Positions 1 through 8,427 of a stretch of DNA of 64,000 nt are shown in pieces. The DNA is from Bacteriovorax sp. BSW11_IV (lineage in GTDB: Bacteria > Bdellovibrionota > Bacteriovoracia > Bacteriovoracales > Bacteriovoracaceae): assembly GCF_000447755.1 (NCBI RefSeq), contig NZ_AUNE01000058.1:1-64000 (forward strand), written 5' to 3'. The notes below the pieces were generated by a model. The model did no database searches, was not told the DNA's origin, and saw only the letters and a list, made by a program, of their open reading frames with translations. Position 1 is the stretch's first letter, and every line of letters starts with the position of its first letter. The position numbers and the translations under genes were made by a program.

Positions 1-305
1 TGAATGTCGAAAAACTTAAGAAAAAAAGAATCGATGCGATTATTATCGATCAGTACAATCTTTTCTATCTTGATCCCAAGCACCAATTAAAAGTTTTACC
101 TAATTCCCTAAAAGTTTTGCCACTAATGTTAGCGGGTAAAAAAGAGAATGTTGAGTACTTCAATAAACTTCTTATTAAATATAAAGAAAAGAAAAGTATC
201 CAAGAAATGATAGAGTTGAGGTTGAAAGAGTTAGGTCACTTTTATATCGCAAATCATAGAAATTATTTTCTTACTCAATATTTTAATATGCCTTCTTATC
301 TATGA
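1..305 (+). CDS. C-terminal end of a periplasmic solute-binding-type protein (partial)
   Basis: The reading frame is open from base 3, so this is the last ~100 residues of a gene that begins before the window. The segment KKRIDAIIIDQYNLFYL followed by a short strand and two C-terminal helices resembles the end of family 3 extracellular solute-binding proteins, where a 'K-x-x-R-x-D-A' helix closes the second lobe. That family delivers amino acids or similar solutes to ABC permeases, or acts as a stand-alone sensor. Its TGA stop overlaps the next start codon by four bases (ATGA), so it is probably co-transcribed with trmK. The family call rests only on this C-terminal pattern. Confidence 0.55.
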   Translation, partial: NVEKLKKKRIDAIIIDQYNLFYLDPKHQLKVLPNSLKVLPLMLAGKKENVEYFNKLLIKYKEKKSIQEMIELRLKELGHFYIANHRNYFLTQYFNMPSYL

Positions 306-946
306 AAAAAGTTTCTAAACGTATTGAGATCATCGCAAATATCCTTGAGGCAGAAGATAAAAATGTCTGGGATTTATGTTGTGATCACGGACAGCTCGGT
401 TCCTATTTACTCGAAAATAAAAATGTTCGAAAAGTTTTCTTTGTGGATAGAGTTCCAAAAATTATGGATTCATTAGAGAAAATTCTTAATCACTCTTTTT
501 CTAAAGAAAGGTTTGAATGTCAGACTCTTGATGCTCATGAAATTGATCCTACACCTAATGATGTCATTACAATTTGTGGCGTAGGGGGACAGCTCGCGAT
601 TTCTTTGATGAATGCTTTTTTAAAGAAATTAAAAGAAAGTGAATCGACTTATCTTATCTGTGCTCATTATCATATGTATGATTTGCGTTTGTTTTTAAGA
701 GATAATCATTTGAAATTAATTTCGGAGAAATTAATTGAGGATCAGGGGAGAATGTATGAGCTTCTCTATGTTTCACATATGGGAAGTGAGGAAATTCCTC
801 TTATTGGCAGTAAAATGTGGGATTTTTCAAATCTCCATCATATACGCTATTTAGATAAAACTCTTTCTCACTATCAAAAAAAAGGGCACCAAGAAAGTGC
901 CCCATATCTTTTGTACAAAAACTTAAAAGATTCTCTTAAAAATTAA
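302..946 (+). CDS. trmK: tRNA (adenine22-N1)-methyltransferase family protein, TrmK-like
   Basis: Members of this family (COG2384) methylate N1 of adenine 22 in the D-loop of tRNA with S-adenosylmethionine. The 214-residue protein has the Rossmann-type SAM motif DLCCDHGQLGSYL near residues 24-36, an acidic strand end (VFFVDRVP), and the family hallmark CGVGGQL around residue 97, corresponding to the GMGG motif of TrmK. Length fits the catalytic domain without the long C-terminal coiled coil of Bacillus TrmK. Translation is probably coupled to the upstream gene through an ATGA overlap. The 3' end shares a reciprocal TTAA stop overlap with the convergent gene and contains that gene's terminator. 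The catalytic family is fairly clear; the exact tRNA target is inferred. Confidence 0.8.
   Translation: MKKVSKRIEIIANILEAEDKNVWDLCCDHGQLGSYLLENKNVRKVFFVDRVPKIMDSLEKILNHSFSKERFECQTLDAHEIDPTPNDVITICGVGGQLAISLMNAFLKKLKESESTYLICAHYHMYDLRLFLRDNHLKLISEKLIEDQGRMYELLYVSHMGSEEIPLIGSKMWDFSNLHHIRYLDKTLSHYQKKGHQESAPYLLYKNLKDSLKN
876..903 (-). terminator. Rho-independent terminator for the azlCD operon, inside trmK
   Basis: On the minus strand a GC-rich six-base stem (GGGCAC/GTGCCC, 884-902) with a seven-base loop is followed by eight T residues (876-883). It lies 40 bases beyond the stop codon of the small acidic protein gene and within the 3' coding part of trmK on the other strand. Confidence 0.75.
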
Positions 947-1224
947 TATGATTCGTAGTCTTCAGAAGAATCATAGACTTCTTCGCTCTGAGGCTCTGTC
1001 ATGGGAGCTTCTCCAGATTCTTCTTCATCATATTCTTCTTCATTCATTTTCATATTAGGCTTTTTCATTTCGCCTTCCATGGGATTTACCATTGAATCCA
1101 TAGAATCAATTGTTGGTTCTTGTTCCATCATCTCTGGTTCACTTTCGTAATCCTGCGCCATTGACGGCACATTGAACGCCAAAAGAAAAACAAAGAGGGG
1201 TAATAGGCCAATTAACTTCTTCAT
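943..1224 (-). CDS. Small acidic secreted protein, function unknown
   Basis: The 93-residue product starts with a signal peptide (MKKLIGLLPLFVFLLAF, cleavage expected after PSMA) followed by a strongly acidic, low-complexity mature part rich in Glu, Asp, Met, Ser and Tyr, ending DYESY. I chose the start at 1224 because AAAGGA lies seven bases upstream and the signal peptide begins there; an in-frame extension to 1323 would overlap azlD and add no plausible sequence. No family is recognised. The mature chain looks disordered and could bind cations or surfaces. A similar small secreted acidic protein lies at 48202-48441. It is last in the azlC-azlD transcript or has its own promoter in the 90-base gap. 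Confidence 0.6.
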   Translation of the reverse strand: MKKLIGLLPLFVFLLAFNVPSMAQDYESEPEMMEQEPTIDSMDSMVNPMEGEMKKPNMKMNEEEYDEEESGEAPMTEPQSEEVYDSSEDYESY

Positions 1225-1312
1225 TAACACGTCCTTTGTTATCTCTTCATATTTTAACCAAAAATGTAGGATATTCAATTTTAAAAGACTCTGCCTCTCT
1301 AAGTGTTGAGAA

Positions 1313-1633
1313 TTACGATGCAATAAATTTCAATAAGGTCATATAAATGGCCGTGGCAGAGAAAATACTCAAGAGAGTTCTTTCAAAGAGATAGTGAATC
1401 GCGAAGGCATAAACGCCTACAGCAACACGGATAATGTATTCTGGATTAGTTGAAAAATCGCGGTAGCAATAGACGATTAGAAAGAAAATGATTAAGTCTG
1501 TTAAATTCTTTTTGAAAAATTTATGAGCAAAAAATTTCGAAAAACTTTTTTGAAAAATTAAAGGAAGCAGTCTCGTAAGTTGAGTTGAGACGATGAGAAT
1601 TAGAGTGAATGCAATTTTTTCAGTTATCGTCAT
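1313..1633 (-). CDS. azlD: AzlD-type small subunit of a branched-chain amino-acid exporter
   Basis: AzlD proteins pair with AzlC to export branched-chain amino acids and analogues. The 106-residue product is almost wholly hydrophobic with three to four membrane helices, and shows the family start pattern of a helix ending in TRLLPLIF and a second helix LIIFFLIVYCYRDF. The gene overlaps the end of azlC by four bases (ATGA), the usual coupled azlC-azlD arrangement. Family assignment rests on size, hydrophobicity, the TRLLP motif and context. Confidence 0.75.
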   Translation of the reverse strand: MTITEKIAFTLILIVSTQLTRLLPLIFQKSFSKFFAHKFFKKNLTDLIIFFLIVYCYRDFSTNPEYIIRVAVGVYAFAIHYLFERTLLSIFSATAIYMTLLKFIAS

Positions 1634-2154
1634 ATTTTCTTTCTCTTCATATTAGCGGCAAAGATAACAATAAAAAGAGCGATCAAAGAAAACTCGGCAC
1701 CTTTACTCATTTCAATTACTGTTGCTGGTGCCATACTTCCAGCGACACAACCCAATATCCAGTAGAAGTGATTTAAGGCAAAAACTTTAAACCATTCATT
1801 ATTAGTAAAGTTAACTTCATCATAAAAACTCATCATCCCATAGTTTTCATCTGTAAGTGCCATTAGCAAATAGGTTCGTTTCCAATTCTTTTGAAAGAGT
1901 CCTATTTTATTTAAAACATAGAAAATATGGCGTAAATTTAAAGTGAAAATTGTTATGAAGAGAAATGTCCAACTATAATCTGCTTTATAAAATTCTAGAG
2001 CGATAAATTGCGCTGCCCCTGCAAAACAAAATGTCGCAATCAAAAGTGCTTCAAATGGACTACCACCTTTGGCCTGAAATAAAATTCCGTAGGTCAATCC
2101 AAGGGTAAGATAACCTGTAGCAACGGGTAGAGATTTTATAAAATATTCTTTCAT
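1630..2154 (-). CDS. azlC: AzlC-type large subunit of a branched-chain amino-acid exporter, short form
   Basis: AzlC is the large membrane subunit of the AzlCD exporter. Recognisable family segments are LPVATGYLTLGLTYGILF near the N-terminus, the SPFEALLIATFCFAGAAQF stretch, NLRHIFY and the LTDENYGM motif. At 174 residues it is clearly shorter than usual AzlC proteins (roughly 220-250): it stops just after the GAEFSLIALFIVIF helix, so the last membrane helices are missing. The stop codon overlaps the azlD start, so there is no room for a relic of the missing part. It may be a natural short form or a truncated gene. No strong ribosome-binding site is visible before the ATG. Confidence 0.75.
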   Translation of the reverse strand: MKEYFIKSLPVATGYLTLGLTYGILFQAKGGSPFEALLIATFCFAGAAQFIALEFYKADYSWTFLFITIFTLNLRHIFYVLNKIGLFQKNWKRTYLLMALTDENYGMMSFYDEVNFTNNEWFKVFALNHFYWILGCVAGSMAPATVIEMSKGAEFSLIALFIVIFAANMKRKKI

Positions 2155-2249
2155 AGGAATATTTTAAAGATATTAATCAGCGCCGCAAGATTTTTCTTAA
2201 ATTGATTTGTTTCTTTCCACTATCAAATCCTTTCATTACAATATTTTTT

Positions 2250-4361
2250 ATGAAATTAATTACACTTTTCTTTTTTTTACTTCTAAGTACAAGCACAATT
2301 GCGGCGAGAAATTTTTCGCAAACAACAAGTGGAGGCGTTTCCCTTGGAGCTTACCAATCTGGGTATTTGTACTATCTGTCTAATTTTATAAAAAAAGAAA
2401 ATGGCGCACACGTTACCACTGATGTTTTCACTGGTGCATCTGCAGGGGGAATTAATTCACTTATCACATTGATGGAAACATGCTCTGAAGATTTCTCGAA
2501 TCCTATGGATTCTACGCATTGGAAATTTTGGGAGGGAATTGGATTAAATTCTATTTTTAAGGACAAAGATGTTAAGTCCTATAGTATTTTTAATAGACCA
2601 AACTCTCTTCCTTCATTGCAGGCATTAAGACTGAAATGGTTTAGAGGACTCAAAAAGGGATGTACTGTATACCTAGGTCTTTCAGTCACTCGTTTAAAAG
2701 AAGAGATTGTTCATTTAAATGAGAACTTAACTTTGGCCAAGCTTAAAGAGAATCTATCTTTCAAAATCACTGGTCAAGGACCAGGGATTGCACCGAAAGT
2801 CGAAAATTTTCCAATTAATCACAGTGGAAATATGGCCCTACCATTTTCAAAAAATGATGATTTAAAAAATTATGATTTACTTGAAAATATTCTTTATGCT
2901 TCTTCTGCTTTTCCTTTGGCCTTTTCTCCTGTTGAGGTTCAATACTGCTTAGTCAAAGCAGGTGAAAGAAGTTGTGAAGGAAAAGAAATTAGAGATAGCT
3001 TATTTGTAGACGGAGGAATTTTCGATAATACTCCTCTAAATTTTGCTAATAAAATTTTAAAATATTTGAAAAAGGATCAGCGATATGAACATATTGTTAT
3101 GGATTCGAGTTCACATATTCTCACTGTGGAAAATAACGATAAAAAAGAGGCCCTCTCTGATGTCGATATTACAGAACTGACATACTCTTTATTTTCACGT
3201 TTTGTTAATGCTTCACAAAATTATGAGCTTTTAGATTTTGTTAATAATAACCCAGAAAAGTTAAAGAAAGTTCTCGGCACACGAAATGAGTATTCATTAA
3301 TTAGTACTCCTTTATTTCATTTCTTTGGCTTTTTTGAAACAAGTTTCAGAGAGTTCGACTTCTACTTGGGAATGAATGATGCCCGTCAATTCATTCAACA
3401 CCAGTTAAAACTTGAAGACACTCTTCTAAAAGAGCTTACAGCTAGAGATCAGTTGAAACTATCGTGTTTGGAAAACAAGGTGCATTGCTCTAAAGTTAAT
3501 GACCAAAAATTCTTACAGCTTTTTCAAATCTCTCTTTATAAACTTTATTCATATTGTGACCCCAAGATTTTAAAGGACAATGAAGTTAAGGTCTTTAGTC
3601 ATGAATGTAATCTTGCATTGAAAGGTAATAGTGTTCCCATTGTTTATAAGCACAAACTGAAAGATTGGCGTAAATTTGATGATGAAGGACCTCTTAGTTA
3701 TTCAATAAGACTTCTTACCGCCCTCGATTTTAAATTCGATGAAATTATTAAAAGTGATGATCGCAGAGTTGTATTAAAAGATATTAAGAGCAAAATTAAT
3801 CATATGCTTTCAATTTTTATCAGTAAGCAAAAAGACGATTTCTTTTTCAAGCGTGAATCTCTTGGGAAGAATGTTGTTGATTTAATTGCATACACGACTA
3901 AAAAGAATTATTGGTTTGTAAATTTTGGAAAATCACTTGAAATTGGCTACAAGTTAAATCCATCGGATTCAATTTTTTTAGATGATTTCAACTTGAGTCT
4001 TTCATTGATGTATCAAAGTACATTTCCATCAATAAACTCGGATCGTGTTGAACAGTCACTCATTCCAATGGCCGGTCTTTCATATCAAGTACCTTATTTA
4101 AGTTCTCTGGCCTATCAATTTTCATTGGGCCTTAAATATGGTTATCAATTTTCAACAGGAGATGATTCAGGAAAAGGAGAGTGCCAAAATGATTCTAGAA
4201 GCATTGTAGAATGCTCCACCAGCGTGAAGCAGTTTTATGCTTCATTGATGTTTTTAGATAAGTTAGGGCTGACCTATGCTTATCAATTTTATAGAAACCC
4301 TATAACTGACTCACATATTAGAGATAAGTACCTGTTTTTAACGGTTTACATCGATCTTTAA
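2250..4361 (+). CDS. Secreted patatin-like phospholipase with a barrel-like C-terminal region
   Basis: Patatin-family enzymes hydrolyse acyl chains of phospholipids with a Ser-Asp dyad. The 703-residue protein has a signal peptide (MKLITLFFFLLLSTSTIAA), the oxyanion loop SGGVSLGAYQSG (residues 27-38), the nucleophile motif GASAGG (Ser64) and the DGG motif (Asp254). A middle helical region follows. From about residue 560 the sequence turns into alternating amphipathic strands ending in LFLTVYIDL, suggesting an outer-membrane beta-barrel-like tail. The ATG at 2250 is preferred because the signal peptide begins there; an in-frame TTG lies at 2202. Neither start has a clear ribosome-binding site. 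It is divergent from azlC. A role in lipid attack on host or prey, or in autolysis, is inference only. Confidence 0.82.
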   Translation: MKLITLFFFLLLSTSTIAARNFSQTTSGGVSLGAYQSGYLYYLSNFIKKENGAHVTTDVFTGASAGGINSLITLMETCSEDFSNPMDSTHWKFWEGIGLNSIFKDKDVKSYSIFNRPNSLPSLQALRLKWFRGLKKGCTVYLGLSVTRLKEEIVHLNENLTLAKLKENLSFKITGQGPGIAPKVENFPINHSGNMALPFSKNDDLKNYDLLENILYASSAFPLAFSPVEVQYCLVKAGERSCEGKEIRDSLFVDGGIFDNTPLNFANKILKYLKKDQRYEHIVMDSSSHILTVENNDKKEALSDVDITELTYSLFSRFVNASQNYELLDFVNNNPEKLKKVLGTRNEYSLISTPLFHFFGFFETSFREFDFYLGMNDARQFIQHQLKLEDTLLKELTARDQLKLSCLENKVHCSKVNDQKFLQLFQISLYKLYSYCDPKILKDNEVKVFSHECNLALKGNSVPIVYKHKLKDWRKFDDEGPLSYSIRLLTALDFKFDEIIKSDDRRVVLKDIKSKINHMLSIFISKQKDDFFFKRESLGKNVVDLIAYTTKKNYWFVNFGKSLEIGYKLNPSDSIFLDDFNLSLSLMYQSTFPSINSDRVEQSLIPMAGLSYQVPYLSSLAYQFSLGLKYGYQFSTGDDSGKGECQNDSRSIVECSTSVKQFYASLMFLDKLGLTYAYQFYRNPITDSHIRDKYLFLTVYIDL

Positions 4362-4459
4362 TAGATTTAGCTTATTGGTCCATCACTATTATATAATTTA
4401 TTTCAATCGCCTTTCTTGCGATCATAGATACATGACCACTTTGGGGTGGGGGAGTTTCT

Positions 4460-5215
4460 ATGAATACAATTTTTGGATTAGCAGTGATAGGTGGGGTGGT
4501 GAGCTTATTAAGTACATCGCTCGGAGCTGCATTAACCACATTTTTCACATCATCAAATTCTAAGGTAAAAAAGCTGAGTATATCGATGGATTTTACTTTA
4601 GGGGTTATGCTTTCAGCAGTGGCCTTTTCCCTTGTCGGCCCTGAACTTGTTGCTTCTTTTAATGAACAAAGCAAGCTGAGATTAGTATTAGCATCTTTCT
4701 TTGTGGGGATTCTTTTCATTGGTCTTCTAAATAAGTTTGTAAATTTCAAGATGGATCACAATAAAGGACAAAGCAAAGTTTTTAATTCATCAAAGATTGT
4801 TTTGGCGTTGGCACTTATTTTACACAATTTGCCAGAAGGTATGGGGGCCGGAGCTAGTCTTGCGGCCATGGACTTTGCAAAAGCTCTTCCTATTCAAGTT
4901 GTCATTGCTGTTCAAAATATCGTTGAAGGACTTGTTTTAGCATTGTGTTTTATATCTTTTGGTCTTTCTACTAAGAAGGCCATAGCGTTTAGTATTGGAT
5001 CAGGTCTCGTCGAATTATTAGGTGCCATTATCGCAGGAATCGCATTAAATTTCTCATTAATGTGGTTGCCAGCTCTTTTATCAGTGGCCGGTGGGGCAAT
5101 GTTGATGTCAGTGCTTATTGAATTTCAAGAGGGGATTAAAGAGTATCGAACTTTTTCTAAATATCAATTTTTATCGGGGATCTTAATAGTGCCTGCTATC
5201 AATATGTTTTTTTAG
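4460..5215 (+). CDS. ZIP-family divalent metal transporter
   Basis: ZIP transporters import Zn2+, Fe2+ or Mn2+. The 251-residue inner-membrane protein has about eight hydrophobic helices and the two metal-site motifs of the family: HNLPEG in helix 4 and QNIVEG in helix 5, the latter carrying Gln-Asn where HNIPEG-type motifs usually have His. Between helices 3 and 4 there is only a short loop without a His-rich stretch. The ATG is preceded by GGGGAG at seven bases. The gene stands alone between the patatin and a bidirectional terminator shared with the convergent protease. The metal cannot be told from sequence. Confidence 0.85.
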   Translation: MNTIFGLAVIGGVVSLLSTSLGAALTTFFTSSNSKVKKLSISMDFTLGVMLSAVAFSLVGPELVASFNEQSKLRLVLASFFVGILFIGLLNKFVNFKMDHNKGQSKVFNSSKIVLALALILHNLPEGMGAGASLAAMDFAKALPIQVVIAVQNIVEGLVLALCFISFGLSTKKAIAFSIGSGLVELLGAIIAGIALNFSLMWLPALLSVAGGAMLMSVLIEFQEGIKEYRTFSKYQFLSGILIVPAINMFF

Positions 5216-5217
5216 GT

Positions 5218-5252
5218 AAAAAAAAAGGGTGTCTAAGACACCCTTCTTTTTT
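5218..5252. terminator. Bidirectional terminator between ZIP and protease genes
   Basis: A perfect nine-base stem (AAGGGTGTC, loop TAA, GACACCCTT, 5225-5245) is flanked by an A-run on the left and a T-run on the right, so it can stop transcripts from both convergent genes. Confidence 0.85.
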
Positions 5253-5257
5253 AGATA

Positions 5258-6130
5258 TTAGTTTCTAAAGAAGTCGATACTTGTGATTTTTGTAACGTCT
5301 TCACCGCGGCACTCTTCCATTCCACAGTAAACAGGAGCTTGACATGACTTACCGTCTTCCCCTCTTCTCCAAGTATAGTCAGTGTGACCTCTTACAAGGA
5401 TACCTTCAACTTCACCACTTGTAGCATTGAATACAGCTGAACCTGAGTTACCAGCAAATGTATCAAGGTTTGCTACGAAGTAAACATCATTGCTACTTGT
5501 TCTTACGAATGCATCGTCAGCAACTTTTGTTGGAAGACCTGTTGGGTGACCAATAACAAGAATTTCCTCTCCAACTTGAATATCCCCAGACTTTCTGAAA
5601 GTAAGGGCCTCTCTGTCAGTAACAACTCTATCAAGTTCAATAACAGCGTAGTCATCTTGAGTTGAAGAAATTAGTTTTCTTTCAACTAGTTTAGAACAAG
5701 TGTATACACTGCTCTTAGGAACAGTATATTCAGTTTGGTTTTCAGAAGTTTTAGCAAAGTCGAAAACCCAAGCAGTTCTCTTACATGCAGATTGAGAAGT
5801 AACACAGTGACCAGCAGTTACCATATATTGCTTATCATTGTGCTCAACTAAGAAACCAGAACAGCTTGCAGAAGTTACCTGACCATTAAATTTCTCATCA
5901 GAGCAAACTTTAAGTTTTGATCCAGTTAGTTTGTATGTATCGCTTGAAATTTCTTGTAGGTTGCCAGTACTAACCATACCAGCTGTTGATTTTGCTAGTT
6001 TAAGGTGTAGTGGGTTAGTTACTTCGAAAATGTCTAATCTATTATCTTCTCCATAAACTACCTTATCCATGGCGTTTACGTTCACGTTAAGAAGTAAAAC
6101 AGATGCTGTAAAAATCGTCCATAATTTCAT
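5258..6130 (-). CDS. Secreted trypsin-like (S1, V8-type) serine protease
   Basis: The 290-residue protein has a signal peptide (MKLWTIFTASVLLLNVNVNA) and a chymotrypsin-fold domain with the full catalytic triad: His108 in VTAGHC, Asp160 in DDYAVIELD and Ser229 in GNSGSA. Several cysteines (residues 76, 90, 109, 116, 145) suggest disulfides, consistent with export. The layout, with the HPTGLPTKV loop before the serine, resembles V8/glutamyl-endopeptidase-like bacterial proteases. The ATG has an AAGGAT ribosome-binding site. Residues 21-75 before the domain may be a propeptide. Substrate unknown. Confidence 0.85.
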   Translation of the reverse strand: MKLWTIFTASVLLLNVNVNAMDKVVYGEDNRLDIFEVTNPLHLKLAKSTAGMVSTGNLQEISSDTYKLTGSKLKVCSDEKFNGQVTSASCSGFLVEHNDKQYMVTAGHCVTSQSACKRTAWVFDFAKTSENQTEYTVPKSSVYTCSKLVERKLISSTQDDYAVIELDRVVTDREALTFRKSGDIQVGEEILVIGHPTGLPTKVADDAFVRTSSNDVYFVANLDTFAGNSGSAVFNATSGEVEGILVRGHTDYTWRRGEDGKSCQAPVYCGMEECRGEDVTKITSIDFFRN

Positions 6131-6356
6131 AAATCATCCTTGTAATTTTGTTCGAGGTTTCATTATCAGTGATATCAATCTTTTTATGAAGTACTTTTTA
6201 GTACTTGTTTCTTGTTGAAAGAAAATATTAGAAATGTAGAAGACTGTTTTAGTTGGTTATTTGAGAATTCTTAAATTCTGTTTTTCTAATTACTTAACTT
6301 AAAGAATCTCAATCTAAGTCCGATAAACAGGGAAAGGTTTTTTATTAGGATTTGAA
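6131..6356. promoter_or_regulatory. Divergent intergenic region with an inverted repeat
   Basis: This 226-base AT-rich gap must hold the promoters of the protease and the unknown membrane protein. It contains one inverted repeat, AAGTAC-N6-GTACTT at 6189-6206, which could be an operator. I see no RNA gene and no other open frame of note. Confidence 0.35.
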
Positions 6357-7556
6357 ATGAGTCAAAAAGAAGCAAAAGCTGTTTGGTGGATATTCTGTGT
6401 TATTTATTTCATCATACTTCTTGCGGTATTCGTTCTCCATGCAGCTGTTGGATTCAATATTGAGAACCTAGGTTCTTTAAAATATACGTTAGTCTTTATG
6501 GTGCTGGTCTACTTCTTTATTAAGATGATCGCAAAGCACTTCCACGCTCAATGCAGCCCTGTTAAGTATTACTTTATTACTTTGGTCATTTTAGGATTGA
6601 ATTTTCTTTTTCAGAATTCATATGTGAACAAGTACAATTATACTTTTAAAATGGAAGATGAGAAATTCAACCATATTGGTCCGTTCAAAATGGCCAAACT
6701 TCCGTCTACAAGAGTTTATCTGGCCATATATGGCGCAGTTGATGCTCTTTCTTTTCGCAGCATTGATAAGGAGATGATGGATTATATGAGAGAACATCTC
6801 GTTGAGTTTTCTCTTTATGAAGAAATGAAAATTCTTTTAGATCCAGAGCATATCAAAAATACATGTAAGTTTTTTGCTAATGAAAATAATCCTGAAATAG
6901 AGTGCGCTAAGCATTTGATGACGACAATTAATGATCGTTATACTTTTTTGGCCACTGGAACATTTCTAAAAATCCATTTGTTATCAGATTTTGCAAGACT
7001 GTGTCTGGAGAGAAATTCAAACGAGAGATTTCAAAAAATTCTCGATCTTAGAATGGCAAATTATGCATACCGCCTCATCTATGAAACGATGGATATTGAT
7101 CTCAAGACTATGAAAGAGGCCTCACTTTTGGGCTTTGGTTACAGACATGAAAATAAAAATAAACTGACACGTGTGGATCGATATCTTGTTTTAAGAGATA
7201 TTCAGGCCATCCGCGAAATAGTATTAAATCTTGAAAAAAGTGGGCAAGACACAGTAGATAGTTATCTCCAAGATAAAGACTCTTCTGAACTCTTGCGTTT
7301 TAGTGAACTTTGGTACGATGACATTGCTCGTTTAAAAATTGCCGCAAAAAAATATAGTGGTCCACTCTACAGTGAATCTGAATCTGATTTTATGGAAATC
7401 TTTTCAAAAGTAAGATCAGAGTCATTGGTCTATAAATTAATGTCTCAGGTATTTTCATTGGAAACCAATCTTGATGGAAAGAACTATTTACTGGGCCTAG
7501 AAAAAAATTCTAAACAGAATCGTTTCATTAAATTGGTACAATCTTTAGATAAATAG
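6357..7556 (+). CDS. Membrane protein of unknown function
   Basis: I do not recognise this 399-residue protein. Three hydrophobic helices lie in the first ~95 residues (centred near 20, 47 and 78), followed by a roughly 300-residue, mainly helical soluble region with many charged residues and no cysteine-rich or nucleotide-binding motif. The topology suggests an inner-membrane anchor with one large domain on one side. It is a single-gene unit between the divergent protease promoter region and the amino-acid ABC operon. Confidence 0.6.
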   Translation: MSQKEAKAVWWIFCVIYFIILLAVFVLHAAVGFNIENLGSLKYTLVFMVLVYFFIKMIAKHFHAQCSPVKYYFITLVILGLNFLFQNSYVNKYNYTFKMEDEKFNHIGPFKMAKLPSTRVYLAIYGAVDALSFRSIDKEMMDYMREHLVEFSLYEEMKILLDPEHIKNTCKFFANENNPEIECAKHLMTTINDRYTFLATGTFLKIHLLSDFARLCLERNSNERFQKILDLRMANYAYRLIYETMDIDLKTMKEASLLGFGYRHENKNKLTRVDRYLVLRDIQAIREIVLNLEKSGQDTVDSYLQDKDSSELLRFSELWYDDIARLKIAAKKYSGPLYSESESDFMEIFSKVRSESLVYKLMSQVFSLETNLDGKNYLLGLEKNSKQNRFIKLVQSLDK

Positions 7557-7608
7557 TGACCGATCGTTTTCGGCGGATATTTTTTATTCTGGATATCTAG
7601 ACAAAATG

Positions 7609-7635
7609 CTCCTAAAATTAAATAAATTTTAGGAG
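7609..7635 (+). promoter_or_regulatory. Hairpin enclosing the ribosome-binding site of the solute-binding protein gene
   Basis: A perfect 11-base inverted repeat (CTCCTAAAATT, loop AAATA, AATTTTAGGAG) sits just before the gene at 7642. Its right arm contains the AGGAG ribosome-binding site (7631-7635), six bases before the ATG. In RNA it would hide the site. It could also be a DNA operator. Confidence 0.6.
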
Positions 7636-7641
7636 ATTATT

Positions 7642-8415
7642 ATGAAACACATTCTTATTTGTCTATGTTCTCTCTTTTTAACTTCTCAACTTACATTTGC
7701 AAAAGGTGATCTTGCTGCTCTTCAAAAAAGAGGAGTTCTAAAGGTCGCTGTTGATACGACGTATCCCCCAATGGAATACGAAGATGAAAATGGGAAAACG
7801 ATTGGCTTTGATGTTGATATGGCAACAGAGCTGGCTAAACGCATGGGTGTTAAGGCCGAATTTGTTGTTATGCCATGGGATGGTATTTTGGCCGGACTAA
7901 CGGGGAAGAGATACGATGTCATTATATCGAGTATGAATATTACTCAGGACAGATTAAAAGTTGTTAACTTTGTTGAGTACGCAAAAATGGGACAGATCTT
8001 CATCTCAAGACAAAAAGATGAACCTGTAAAGACCGTGAAAGATCTTGCAGGAAAAGTTGTTGCAGTTCAACGAGATACAACTTCGAGTGAAGCTGTAGAT
8101 GGTTTCAAAAAAGATGTCAAAATTAAAGATATTAAAACTTTTGTCGCTGCAACGGATACATTCTCAGCATTGAAATCACGTCAAGCTGATGTCATCGTAA
8201 TTGATGAGCCTGTTGGAAATTATTATGTGGCCCTTGATTCTAAAACATTTGTTGTTACTGGACAGGCCATTGCTCCTGAGCCTATTGGTATTGCAATTCG
8301 TAAATCTGACAGCGAAGTTTATGCTGAGATTTCAAAAGTAATGGCGGCGATGAAAAAAGATGGTTCATTTAATACAATTTATAAAAAATGGTTTGGGACT
8401 GAACCAAAAAATTAA
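7642..8415 (+). CDS. Periplasmic amino-acid-binding protein of an ABC transporter
   Basis: A 257-residue family 3 solute-binding protein: signal peptide (MKHILICLCSLFLTSQLTFA), then the typical start GVLKVAVDTTYPPMEYEDENG and GFDVDMATELAKRMG, with AVQRDTTSSEAV and VIVIDEPVGNYY in the second lobe. Such proteins bind polar or charged amino acids and deliver them to the membrane permease. It is the first gene of a three-gene operon with its own permease (12 bases downstream) and ATPase. A hairpin covering its ribosome-binding site may control its translation. The exact substrate is not visible. Confidence 0.9.
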   Translation: MKHILICLCSLFLTSQLTFAKGDLAALQKRGVLKVAVDTTYPPMEYEDENGKTIGFDVDMATELAKRMGVKAEFVVMPWDGILAGLTGKRYDVIISSMNITQDRLKVVNFVEYAKMGQIFISRQKDEPVKTVKDLAGKVVAVQRDTTSSEAVDGFKKDVKIKDIKTFVAATDTFSALKSRQADVIVIDEPVGNYYVALDSKTFVVTGQAIAPEPIGIAIRKSDSEVYAEISKVMAAMKKDGSFNTIYKKWFGTEPKN

Positions 8416-8427
8416 AAGTAGGATAGT

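Noticed and set aside
1225-1323. Extended start of the small acidic protein
   Set aside because: The extension overlaps azlD and precedes an obvious signal peptide with its own ribosome-binding site.
4372-4749. Open frame of 125 codons antisense to the ZIP transporter
   Set aside because: The plus strand encodes the ZIP motifs HNLPEG and QNIVEG with a good ribosome-binding site.
7557-7600. Possible terminator after the unknown membrane protein (CCGA/TCGG)
   Set aside because: The stem is only four bases and the following T-run starts late; not convincing.
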